DNA of 64,000 nt from assembly GCA_903926385.1 (NCBI GenBank), contig CAIYIS010000039.1, positions 62,001 to 126,000 of the forward strand, read 5' to 3'. Shown in pieces: positions 35,198-43,872 of this stretch. The stretch's first letter is position 1, and each line of letters begins with the position of its first letter. This DNA comes from an uncultured Bacteroidota bacterium (GTDB lineage Bacteria > Bacteroidota > Bacteroidia > 2-12-FULL-35-15). The notes beneath the pieces are model-generated. The model saw only the letters and a program-made list of their open reading frames with translations, was not told the origin of the DNA and ran no database searches. A program made the translations under genes and the position numbers.

Positions 35198-36400
35198 ATG
35201 AACCAAAAAATTTGCGTTACAGGTATCGGCATCATTTCCGCCATTGGCGATAATGTGGAACAGACCTTGGATTCGGTGAGAACCGGAAAATCGGGCATCG
35301 GGGCTTTGAATCATATTGCTACCCGACATAAAAACGATATTCCCATTGGAGAAGTAAAACACACCAATCAGGAATTGATGCAGATATTAGGTTTGCCAAC
35401 CGACACCATCATTACTCGTACCACCTTATTAGGAATGATGGCCGCCAAAGAAGCATTCGTGTGGGCAGGAATAAAGGATGTAAAAGAATTCCGCACAGGA
35501 ATCATTTCGGCTACAAGCGTTGGAGGTATGTCAGTTACTGAAATCAATTACAAAGATTATTTAAATCCGGAAACCAAAGGAGATTTTCTGAAGTACATCG
35601 AAACTCACGATTGTGGAGATAGTAGCGAAGTGATTGCAAATTTCCTTGGAATAAAAGACCATATTTCAACCATCAGTACTGCCTGTTCTTCTTCTGCCAA
35701 TTCCATTATGCTTGGAGCACGATTGATTAAAAACAATATACTCGACAGAGTGATTGTGGGCGGTACCGACTCTTTATCCAAATTCACCATCAATGGTTTT
35801 ATGACCCTGATGATATTGGACAAAGAACAATGTAAGCCATTTGATGCCGAACGAAAAGGTTTGAATCTGGGCGAAGGTGCTGGATATATAGTTTTGGAAT
35901 CAGAAAGAGCGGCAGGAGGTAAAGAAATTCTATGCGAACTTACTGGATATGGAAATTCTAATGATGCCTATCATCAAACTGCATCCTCCCCTACTGGTGA
36001 AGGTGCATATCTGGCCATGGAAAAAGCATTTAAAGTAAGCGGACTGAAACCCGAAAACATTGATTATATCAATGCACACGGCACCGGCACCGAAGTAAAC
36101 GATATGTCGGAAGGAACTGCCATTGAACGAATATTTAATAACAAAGTTCCTAAAATAAGTTCTACCAAAGCTTTTACTGGTCACACACTGGGTGCATGCG
36201 GAGGAATAGAAGCTGTGTTGTCGGTATTGGCCATTAAATATAACATGGTTTATCCAAGTTTGAATCACAAAAATCAAATGAGTGAACTGAAATTTACACC
36301 TAACAAAGAATTGACAACAGACCAGCCTATAAATAATGTCTTGTCGAATTCATTTGGTTTTGGAGGTAATTCAGCTGCTCTTATATTTTCACGACACTAA
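35198..36400 (+). CDS. Beta-ketoacyl-ACP synthase (KAS II/FabF type)
   Basis: 400 aa, full length for a FabF-type elongating condensing enzyme. The catalytic triad is complete: Cys163 (STACSSSANS), His294 (INAHGTGTEVND) and His329 (FTGHTLGACGG). It is followed after 3 nt by a ketosynthase homologue that lacks the cysteine. That arrangement matches the KS plus chain-length-factor heterodimer known from type II polyketide and aryl polyene systems. Confidence 0.94.
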   Translation: MNQKICVTGIGIISAIGDNVEQTLDSVRTGKSGIGALNHIATRHKNDIPIGEVKHTNQELMQILGLPTDTIITRTTLLGMMAAKEAFVWAGIKDVKEFRTGIISATSVGGMSVTEINYKDYLNPETKGDFLKYIETHDCGDSSEVIANFLGIKDHISTISTACSSSANSIMLGARLIKNNILDRVIVGGTDSLSKFTINGFMTLMILDKEQCKPFDAERKGLNLGEGAGYIVLESERAAGGKEILCELTGYGNSNDAYHQTASSPTGEGAYLAMEKAFKVSGLKPENIDYINAHGTGTEVNDMSEGTAIERIFNNKVPKISSTKAFTGHTLGACGGIEAVLSVLAIKYNMVYPSLNHKNQMSELKFTPNKELTTDQPINNVLSNSFGFGGNSAALIFSRH

Positions 36401-36403
36401 TTG

Positions 36404-37468
36404 ATGGAAGCATATATTAAAGGAATAGGTATAGTTTCTCCTCAAAAAACTTTTAAAACTCACGACTTTCTATCGGAAGCGGTAGAGTACAATACCAACA
36501 CACTTCGTTGCATCGAACCTGTGTACACCGAATTTCTGAATCCGATTCTAGCACGAAGAATGGGCCGAACTGTGAAGATGGGAATTGCTGCTTCATCGGT
36601 TTGTTTGAAAGATGCAGGAGTTGAAATTCCGGATGCCATCATTACCGGAACAGCTTTGGGATGTCACGAAGACACCGAAAAATTTCTGATGGCTATTATT
36701 GATAATGATGAACAGTTTTTAACTCCTACATCATTTATGCAATCTACCCATAACACTGTTAGTTCTCAAATTGCATTGCAATTGAAATGCATGAATTATA
36801 ATTTCACCTATGTGCACAAAAACTTCTCCTTCGAGAGTGCTTTGTTAGATGGATTAATGACTCTTGCTGATACCGATGCCCACAATGTATTGGTTGGTGG
36901 GCATGACGAAATGACGGACAAACATTTCAGAATAACTGCTAGAGCAGGACACTGGAAAGAAGAAAAGACCGCTACCATGGATATCATTCATAGTAAAACT
37001 CCCGGAAGTGTTTCGGGCGAAGGCGCTGCTTTTTTTATGTTGAGCAATCAGGAGGGAAATAATGATTATGCAAAACTACGTGCTCTCAGAATGTTTTATG
37101 CTCCCGAAAGCGAAACCGAAGTTCACAATAAAATACTGGAACTGCTAAAAGAAAAAAACATGACCACAGCCGATATTGATTGTGTTGTGTACGGTATTAG
37201 TGGTGATGTAAGATACGACCAAAAGTATTACAATTTAAAGAATGCCTTGTTCAGTGATACTACTGCCACTTATTTCAAACACCTGTGCGGAGAGTATCAA
37301 ACTTCCGGTTGTTTTGCGTTGTGGCTTTCGTCAATGATTCTGAAAACTCAAACTATACCTAAAAGCACGCTGATTGGCAAAAACAATAAGAAACAGTTTA
37401 AAAATGTTCTTATTTACAACAACTATATGGGCGCTTACCATAGCGTTTATCTGCTTTCTCAATGTTAA
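36404..37468 (+). CDS. Ketosynthase homologue without active-site Cys (chain-length-factor-like)
   Basis: 354 aa, thiolase fold. The position of the ketosynthase cysteine reads YVHKNFSFESALLDG, with no Cys. The usual HGT segment is replaced by VVYGISGDVRYDQ, and the GHT segment by HLCGEYQTSGCFAL. It is therefore unlikely to condense on its own and probably partners the 35198-36400 enzyme. I chose the ATG at 36404 over the TTG one codon earlier; the gap to the upstream stop is 3 nt, consistent with coupled translation. Confidence 0.82.
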   Translation: MEAYIKGIGIVSPQKTFKTHDFLSEAVEYNTNTLRCIEPVYTEFLNPILARRMGRTVKMGIAASSVCLKDAGVEIPDAIITGTALGCHEDTEKFLMAIIDNDEQFLTPTSFMQSTHNTVSSQIALQLKCMNYNFTYVHKNFSFESALLDGLMTLADTDAHNVLVGGHDEMTDKHFRITARAGHWKEEKTATMDIIHSKTPGSVSGEGAAFFMLSNQEGNNDYAKLRALRMFYAPESETEVHNKILELLKEKNMTTADIDCVVYGISGDVRYDQKYYNLKNALFSDTTATYFKHLCGEYQTSGCFALWLSSMILKTQTIPKSTLIGKNNKKQFKNVLIYNNYMGAYHSVYLLSQC

Positions 37469-37486
37469 TGTTTTAACATTTTCACC

Positions 37487-38257
37487 ATGACATTCAAATC
37501 AACGGGCATTGCATTTATACTTTCGTTATGCATCATTTGCTTGTTGTCGGTATTGGCAGGAATTAGTATGTTATGGATACTTGCCATCGCATTTGTTTTT
37601 AGTTTGGTCCTGGCATATGGCTCGGCTACTATTCAGTCGGGGTTTTATATCAAAGCATATTGTAATTCGGATACAAACGAAAAACTAATTGCACTTACCT
37701 TTGATGATGGTCCCCATCCTGAATTCACTTCCAAAATACTGGCGGTACTAAAACAACATCAAGCTAAAGCTACATTTTTTGTAATCGGCAAACACATTCA
37801 TCAAAACGAATCAATAATTAAACAAATAGACTCCGAAGGGCATACCATAGGCAACCACACATTTTCTCATTCTTTTTTTATAGATTTCGAATCAACCAAA
37901 GGATTTAAAAAAGAACTAAACGATACAGCCGACTTGGTAAAAAGCATCACCGGAAAACAAATGAAACTCTTCAGACCTCCTTATGGTGTTACCACTCCCA
38001 ATCTGGCAAAAGCATCCCGAGCATTGAATTATGACGTCATCGGATGGAACATTCGTTCGATGGACACAACAGGAGATAATAAGGAAGTAATTTTAAACAG
38101 AGTGAAACAACAGTTAAAACCGGGAGCAATTGTGCTTTTTCACGACACTTCCGAAAAAACAGTTGAGGTATTGGAACAAACACTTTTGTTTGCCAAACAA
38201 AATGGCTTTAAAATTGTAAGTCTCCAATCACTTTTAAATATTAACAGTTACCATTAA
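37487..38257 (+). CDS. NodB-homology polysaccharide deacetylase family protein
   Basis: 256 aa with two N-terminal transmembrane helices (about 7-50). The NodB domain motifs follow: LTFDDGPHPEFT (catalytic and metal Asp), GNHTFSHS (metal His pair), LFRPPYG and IVLFHDTSE. All metal ligands are present. Such enzymes deacetylate N-acetyl sugars or related amides at the membrane surface. In this cluster it may trim a sugar or acyl group on the lipid product, which is inference. 18 bp downstream of the Cys-less ketosynthase gene. Confidence 0.9.
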   Translation: MTFKSTGIAFILSLCIICLLSVLAGISMLWILAIAFVFSLVLAYGSATIQSGFYIKAYCNSDTNEKLIALTFDDGPHPEFTSKILAVLKQHQAKATFFVIGKHIHQNESIIKQIDSEGHTIGNHTFSHSFFIDFESTKGFKKELNDTADLVKSITGKQMKLFRPPYGVTTPNLAKASRALNYDVIGWNIRSMDTTGDNKEVILNRVKQQLKPGAIVLFHDTSEKTVEVLEQTLLFAKQNGFKIVSLQSLLNINSYH

Positions 38258-38317
38258 CAACAAAACACAAACACATATCGGACATAGATTCCGAACCAAA
38301 GCACAAATCCGTAGTAT

Positions 38318-38953
38318 ATGAAAAAACACTTTTTATTCCTTGCTTTTATTATCCCTTCCCTCCTATTCGCTCAGGTGCCGAAAGGTTTTACACTTGTAAA
38401 AGACACCGCTACATTTAAACTAAAAATGGAAACACAGTCTAAGTTGGTTAATTCTATCGAAAGCGATTTTACTCAGGAAAAATACCTTTCCGTTATGTCT
38501 GAAAACATCATCAGCAAAGGACATTTTTGTTTTAAACAAATAAACATGCTCCGCTGGGAATATAACGACCCCTATAAATACATCATTGTTATCAATAAAG
38601 ACAAAATGTTTATCAAAGACAATGGCAAGGTGAACAAATACGATATTAACTCCAACAAAATGTTTAAAAGCATAAACGAAATGATGGTAAACACTGTGCA
38701 AGGAAACCTTTTGAACAACAAAGACTACAAAGCCAACTATTACGAAAGCGACAAACAATATTTGCTCGAACTCTCTCCATTACAAAAAGGGGCTAAAGAT
38801 TTTCTTAAGGTAATTCAGCTCTATATAGACAAAACAGATTATGCAGTGGTAAAAGTAAAAATGATTGAACCCGGTGACGACTACACCAGCATCGATTTTA
38901 CAGGACGCAAAAACAATCAGCCCATCAGCGATGAGAAATTTACTGTTAAGTAG
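38318..38953 (+). CDS. LolA-like outer-membrane lipoprotein carrier protein
   Basis: 211 aa with a signal peptide (HFLFLAFIIPSLLFAQ). The LolA half-barrel pattern is visible: IESDFTQEKYLSVMSENIISKGHFCFKQ and LRWEYNDPYKYIIVINKDKMFI. LolA paralogues in aryl-polyene/flexirubin clusters are thought to carry the lipid product across the periplasm, and this one probably has that role rather than general lipoprotein sorting. It overlaps the next gene by 23 nt. Confidence 0.85.
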   Translation: MKKHFLFLAFIIPSLLFAQVPKGFTLVKDTATFKLKMETQSKLVNSIESDFTQEKYLSVMSENIISKGHFCFKQINMLRWEYNDPYKYIIVINKDKMFIKDNGKVNKYDINSNKMFKSINEMMVNTVQGNLLNNKDYKANYYESDKQYLLELSPLQKGAKDFLKVIQLYIDKTDYAVVKVKMIEPGDDYTSIDFTGRKNNQPISDEKFTVK

Positions 38954-39560
38954 TGTTTGTGTGCTCTTGCTGGCCGCGTGCACTCCCGGGCATTACGGCA
39001 GGCTAACGTCTGCCGACAAGCAAGCACAGCCTCTGCAATCTATCTTTGGCGACAATTTTACTTCTTTTCTTTTCAAAACCAATATTACCATTTACGGTAA
39101 AGAAGTAAGCGGATTGCTTGTTACTAAACAAATGCAAGCCCACGATTACAGAGTAATATTTACAACCGAACTGGGCATGAAACTTTTCGATTTCGAATTT
39201 AAAGACTCTGCTTTTTCTCTTCATTACTGCGTTCCTCAGTTTAACCGCCCTGCCCTGCTCAATACCATAAAGCAAGACATCGAAACCCTGCTGATGAACT
39301 CCGTTGGCCAAGAACCCTATGTTACCCTTACTGACAAAGCCCAACAATACACCATCATTCGCACCCACCCCCAAACCATATTTACTTATTATTTCACCGA
39401 AAATGCTTCCGGAAATATGGTAAAAATTGAACATTCTAAGAAGCATAGCAAAAAAGTTATATACCTCCTTGAGGATTACCAAGACCATTTTCCTAACTCC
39501 ATATCCATAAACCATTGCGATATTAAACTGCAAATAGAACTAAAGCTGCTGAAACGATAG
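38931..39560 (+). CDS. Lipoprotein at the end of the ketosynthase cluster
   Basis: 209 aa starting at the ATG at 38931 (MRNLLLSSVCVLLLAAC), with Cys17 as lipid attachment site; a longer frame from 38865 is rejected because it puts 22 non-signal residues in front. The mature part is a beta-rich domain without recognised motifs. The position after a LolA-like gene recalls the DUF3261-type lipoproteins of aryl polyene clusters, but I cannot confirm the family. It could be an outer-membrane acceptor for LolA cargo. Confidence 0.72.
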   Translation: MRNLLLSSVCVLLLAACTPGHYGRLTSADKQAQPLQSIFGDNFTSFLFKTNITIYGKEVSGLLVTKQMQAHDYRVIFTTELGMKLFDFEFKDSAFSLHYCVPQFNRPALLNTIKQDIETLLMNSVGQEPYVTLTDKAQQYTIIRTHPQTIFTYYFTENASGNMVKIEHSKKHSKKVIYLLEDYQDHFPNSISINHCDIKLQIELKLLKR

Positions 39561-39677
39561 TTTGGAATCACATTATATCCCAACTTCTATTGTTCAAAAA
39601 AATATGCTGTAGTTTACAAAGGTTGTTTAACTTTACCGCTGAATTTTTAATAAAAAAACAGATATTATAAAAAACCA

Positions 39678-40418
39678 ATGAGCAAGTTTAAAGATAAAAC
39701 CCAAGGATTTATTATGGGTTTATTCGTTGGTTTAATAGTTTCCTGTGGTTTTTTTGTCTTGAAATTGGATAATTATTTTAAAGAGTTAAATTTCTACAAA
39801 ACATTTATTCATACTTTCACCTCAGAATCTAAATCACCTGAAACAACCGAAAATACAACTGAGGAGAAAGGCACTAAAGAGAAAGTTGCTTCACAAACAA
39901 TAACGAATAATAAGTTTACTTTAGCCGAAACTTCAGATACAGTTCATACGGAAAAGTTGGAAAAGGGTGCTCATTCGGATTCGCTTACTTCTTCTTTAAT
40001 AATAAAAGATTCTATACGCAATAATTCGGAAGTTTCGGATGATATTGTAGTTCGAAAAGATGAGTTGCTTACTTCGAAAACACTCGAGGTAATAAATGTA
40101 AATCCTGTCAGTTCGAAAAACAATTCGAAAGACTCCCTGCTGCAAAGAGTAAGCGGTGTGCAGGATGATAAAAATTCAGGGAAAATGATTTTGAATATTG
40201 AGTTTTGGCAGTCTCCAATCAATTATAAAGGTTACAAAATGAGTAAGTACAAAGTTGTTTTGTTTGGAATAGCTTCAGCTGAAGGAATAAAATTATTCAA
40301 ATCAGATGATGCAATCTATATGAGGAATCAAAACTCTGTTTACAAACTAGATTATGCAAGTGAGTTGAAGCCATATGAAAAAGTTTCGGATGAGTCTTTA
40401 ATTAGTAAATTAAAGTAG
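39678..40418 (+). CDS. Single-pass membrane protein of unknown function
   Basis: 246 aa. One transmembrane helix near the N-terminus (FIMGLFVGLIVSCGFFVL) is followed by a Ser/Thr/Glu-rich low-complexity linker (about 50-170). A small C-terminal globular part contains ILNIEFWQSPINYKGYKMSKYKVVLFGI. No family recognised. The linker and anchor suggest a tethered periplasmic domain. The codon pattern and layout look genuine. It lies between the ketosynthase cluster and dapF on the same strand. Confidence 0.7.
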   Translation: MSKFKDKTQGFIMGLFVGLIVSCGFFVLKLDNYFKELNFYKTFIHTFTSESKSPETTENTTEEKGTKEKVASQTITNNKFTLAETSDTVHTEKLEKGAHSDSLTSSLIIKDSIRNNSEVSDDIVVRKDELLTSKTLEVINVNPVSSKNNSKDSLLQRVSGVQDDKNSGKMILNIEFWQSPINYKGYKMSKYKVVLFGIASAEGIKLFKSDDAIYMRNQNSVYKLDYASELKPYEKVSDESLISKLK

Positions 40419-40457
40419 CTTAACACATCTAACTTCGAAAACAAACCGTAAAAAATA

Positions 40458-41240
40458 ATGACCATTCAATTTCAGAAATATCAGGGAACAGGCAATGATT
40501 TTATTATAATTGACAATAGGGATATGAAATTTAGTCAGTCGGACAATGCTTTAGCGTCACGACTGTGTAATCGTAAATTTGGAATTGGAGCAGATGGATT
40601 GATATTACTGCAAAATAAGCAGGGCTACGATTTTGAGATGGTATACTTTAATTCTGACGGAAACGAAAGCAGTATGTGTGGAAACGGAGGAAGATGTATT
40701 ACGGAATATGCACGCACCATAGGACTTGTAAAAGATAAAGCAGTTTTCTATGCAATAGATGGTATGCATGAAGCAAAAGTAAAACCCTCGTATGTGAGTT
40801 TAAAAATGAAGGACGTTACAGAGGTTGAAATTACTGCTCCATTTGCATTTCTAAATACAGGATCTCCTCATTATGTGGCATTTGTTTCCAATATTGAGAA
40901 ATATGATGTAGAGGGAGAAGGCAAGAAAATACGAAATAGTTCGCGCTTTGTTGAGCATGGGGTAAACGTTAATTTTGCTGAAAAGAAGTATAATGAGTTA
41001 TTTGTTCGAACTTATGAAAGGGGAGTGGAAGGCGAAACTTTGTCCTGCGGAACAGGGGTGACTGCAGCAGCATTGGTTGCCGCTTTGCGAGCAGTTTCTA
41101 CCACGCAAACCGAATGTGATGTAATAACGCTTGGTGGTAAATTAAAAGTCAAATTTGTCAAAAATAACGATAATACTTTTACTGATATTTGGCTGGAAGG
41201 TCCGGCTACATTCGTTTTTAAAGGAGAAATAGAAATATGA
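40458..41240 (+). CDS. dapF: Diaminopimelate epimerase
   Basis: 260 aa; converts LL- to meso-diaminopimelate for lysine and peptidoglycan synthesis. The two catalytic cysteines lie in SSMCGNGGRC and ETLSCGTGVTAAAL. The N-terminal YQGTGNDFIIIDNR and the middle LNTGSPHYVAFV are also conserved. It overlaps the following acetyltransferase gene by 4 nt (ATGA). Confidence 0.96.
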   Translation: MTIQFQKYQGTGNDFIIIDNRDMKFSQSDNALASRLCNRKFGIGADGLILLQNKQGYDFEMVYFNSDGNESSMCGNGGRCITEYARTIGLVKDKAVFYAIDGMHEAKVKPSYVSLKMKDVTEVEITAPFAFLNTGSPHYVAFVSNIEKYDVEGEGKKIRNSSRFVEHGVNVNFAEKKYNELFVRTYERGVEGETLSCGTGVTAAALVAALRAVSTTQTECDVITLGGKLKVKFVKNNDNTFTDIWLEGPATFVFKGEIEI

Positions 41241-41755
41241 AACTGCAATCAGAAAAAATAACATTGAGAGCGATGGAGCCATCGGATATTGATGTGCTCT
41301 ACGAATGGGAAAACGATATCGAAAACTGGAAAGTAAGCAGTACTCAAACTCCTTTTTCAAGAAAAACACTGGAACAATATATCTCCACCGCACTTGAGGA
41401 TATCTATAGCATAAAGCAATTAAGACTTATTATTTGCGACAAGGAACTGAAGGCCGTTGGTTGTATCGATTTGTTCGATTTTGAACCAAATCATTTACGT
41501 GCCGGAATAGGTATTTTAATTGCGGACAAATCGGACAGAAGAAAAGGATATGCCTCTGATGCCCTTGAATTAATGATTAATTATTGTTTCGAAACCTTAA
41601 ACCTTCATCAATTATTTGCTAACATCTCTATTGACAATGAACCAAGTGTGTTGTTATTTCAAAAACATGGATTTTTAATCACAGGCATTAAAAAGCAATG
41701 GGTACGCGATGGTACTAAGTATTATGATGAACTGATGCTCCAAAAAATAAAATAA
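41237..41755 (+). CDS. GNAT family N-acetyltransferase (RimJ/RimL-like)
   Basis: 172 aa. It begins with the RimJ/L-type ITLRAMEPSDIDVLYEWEND. The acetyl-CoA motif is GIGILIADKSDRRKGYASDALELMINYCF, followed by NLHQLFANISIDNEPSVLLFQKHGF. The start codon overlaps the dapF stop, so expression is coupled. The substrate is unknown; ribosomal protein or small-molecule acetylation are family possibilities. Confidence 0.9.
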   Translation: MKLQSEKITLRAMEPSDIDVLYEWENDIENWKVSSTQTPFSRKTLEQYISTALEDIYSIKQLRLIICDKELKAVGCIDLFDFEPNHLRAGIGILIADKSDRRKGYASDALELMINYCFETLNLHQLFANISIDNEPSVLLFQKHGFLITGIKKQWVRDGTKYYDELMLQKIK

Positions 41756-41788
41756 TTCTACTCTTAGATGCGGAGACGCAAAGAATTT

Positions 41789-43822
41789 ATGAAACTTTCT
41801 ATCCGTAATTTTCTTATAATCTCATTCTTTCCTTTTATTGTTTTTCTTTTGGTTTCTTGCGGTAACGAATCAAAAAAAAATACCACCTCAAGACCTGTTG
41901 AAAATTCCTATCTTAATCATAACGATACTGCACGATATGTAGGAATCAGTCAATGCAAACTTTGTCATCAGGCCATCTACAATTCCTTTATTCAAACAGG
42001 CATGGGGAAAAGTTTTGAGCATGCTAGTAAACAAAAGAGTTCGGCTAAGTTTTCGGAACATTCTGTTATCTACGATAAATTCAAAGATTTTTATTACCAC
42101 CCATTTTGGAAAAATGACAGTTTGATGATAATGGAATTTAGGACAAAGGGAAATGATACAATTTATAAACATGTCGAAAAAGTTGATTTTATAATAGGTT
42201 CTGGTCAGCATACCAATTCACATATAATGAATACAAACGGATATCTGCATCAAATGCCTATGACATATTACACACAAAAAGGAGAATGGGATTTCCCACC
42301 AGGGTTTGAAGAAGGCTCCAATACTCGGTTTTCGAGAAAGATTGGACTGGAATGTATGAGTTGTCATAATTCGTTGCCGGGATTTACAGAAGGTTCGGAA
42401 AATAAATTTAATTCACTACCAGAAGGAGTCAGTTGCGAAAGATGTCACGGACCAGGAAGTATTCATGTCCAACAACGAATGAAAAATCCTGCATTGGATA
42501 CATCAAAGTATATAGATTATTCAATTGTAAATCCAGGTAAACTTTCAATCGATCTTCAGTTTGATGTTTGTCAACGATGCCATTTGCAAGGCAACGCGGT
42601 AGTGAAAGAAGGTAAATCATTTTTCGACTTTAGACCAGGAATGAGACTTTCGGATTATATTACTACATTCTTGCCAAGATATAAAAATTCAGATGATCAA
42701 TTTATCATGGCTTCCCATGCCGACAGACTAAAACAAAGCAAGTGTTTTATTAAAAGTTTCCGAACAGAAACAGATACCAAATCTTTACGTCCTTACAAAA
42801 ATGCTCTCACTTGTGTTACCTGCCACAACCCACATGTTAGTGTTAGGTCTACCAGGAAAGATGTGTTTAATAATGCTTGCATCAAATGTCATAATGAATC
42901 TGGCATAAATAGATTATGTACAGAAATAATGGTAACAAGAATAAGTGAGGGCGACAATTGTGTGGCATGCCACATGCCACGTTCGGGGTCTATAGATATA
43001 CCTCATGTTACTGTGCATGATCATTACATCCGGAAACCAGTAAAGAAAAAAGTGGGATCAAAAGCAAAAGAGTTTATTGGCCTTTATGCTGTAAACGAAA
43101 AGAATCCAAGCCGTGCAACCAAGGCTAAGGCTTATCTTCAACAATATGATAAATTTGAATCAAATCCTGTATTTCTTGATTCAGCAATGATTTATTTATC
43201 TGATAAAACACCTGATGAATTGAAACAGAGTTTTGGAATGTTAATTCACCTTTACTTTATCAAACAAGATAACAGTAAAATTTTGGATTTTGTCTCAGAG
43301 CTAGGGAAGGAAAATGTTCTTAAAAATTTATTAGTGAAAAAAACATGGAACAATGATGATGCATGGACTTCTTACCGAATAGGGGAGGCATTTTATTATT
43401 CCGGAAACAAAGCAGATGCCTATTTGTTTTATAAAAATGCAGATGTATTATCTCCGTTTAATCCGGAATTCAAAAATAAACTCGGAGCATCGTTGATGGC
43501 CCAAAATAAAGTAGACGAAGCTAAAGTTGTTTTTTCTTCTATTCTGACCGAAGATTCTAAATATGTTCCTGCTATTAATAATATGGGGTATGCATGTCTT
43601 GTGTCGGGAGATGTTGAAAAAGCAGACTATTATTATAAAAGAGCGATTCTCCTGGATCCTGATTACGAACCTTTGCTGATGAATATGGCTGGTTTTAATA
43701 TTTATAAAAAGAACTACAAGGAGGCAAAACATATCTTACAAACAGTGATAAAAAGGAACCCGAAGAACCAACAGGCGAGTAATGTGCTCAAACAAATTTC
43801 AGATCCTAAATTCGCGAAGTAA
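41789..43822 (+). CDS. Heptaheme c-type cytochrome lipoprotein with C-terminal TPR repeats
   Basis: 677 aa. The lipoprotein signal ends FLLVSC (Cys24). Seven CxxCH heme-binding motifs are visible: CKLCH, CMSCH, CERCH, CQRCH, CVTCH, CIKCH and CVACH. From about residue 500 the protein turns into TPR-like helical repeats (AINNMGYACLVSGDVEKADYYYKRAILLDP and similar). It is likely a periplasmic electron carrier or reductase of the cytochrome c554-like group tied to a scaffold domain. Its partner is unknown and no cytochrome maturation genes are nearby. The ATG at 41789 is preferred over 41768 because it fits the signal peptide. Confidence 0.9.
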   Translation: MKLSIRNFLIISFFPFIVFLLVSCGNESKKNTTSRPVENSYLNHNDTARYVGISQCKLCHQAIYNSFIQTGMGKSFEHASKQKSSAKFSEHSVIYDKFKDFYYHPFWKNDSLMIMEFRTKGNDTIYKHVEKVDFIIGSGQHTNSHIMNTNGYLHQMPMTYYTQKGEWDFPPGFEEGSNTRFSRKIGLECMSCHNSLPGFTEGSENKFNSLPEGVSCERCHGPGSIHVQQRMKNPALDTSKYIDYSIVNPGKLSIDLQFDVCQRCHLQGNAVVKEGKSFFDFRPGMRLSDYITTFLPRYKNSDDQFIMASHADRLKQSKCFIKSFRTETDTKSLRPYKNALTCVTCHNPHVSVRSTRKDVFNNACIKCHNESGINRLCTEIMVTRISEGDNCVACHMPRSGSIDIPHVTVHDHYIRKPVKKKVGSKAKEFIGLYAVNEKNPSRATKAKAYLQQYDKFESNPVFLDSAMIYLSDKTPDELKQSFGMLIHLYFIKQDNSKILDFVSELGKENVLKNLLVKKTWNNDDAWTSYRIGEAFYYSGNKADAYLFYKNADVLSPFNPEFKNKLGASLMAQNKVDEAKVVFSSILTEDSKYVPAINNMGYACLVSGDVEKADYYYKRAILLDPDYEPLLMNMAGFNIYKKNYKEAKHILQTVIKRNPKNQQASNVLKQISDPKFAK

Positions 43823-43872
43823 TTAGTATTCCTGCTATATTCGTCTTTTCGTTATAATATCAAAATTGCAAC

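Noticed and set aside
38865-38930. Longer start for the cluster lipoprotein
   Set aside because: It would place 22 residues before a clear lipoprotein signal and lies deep inside the LolA-like gene.
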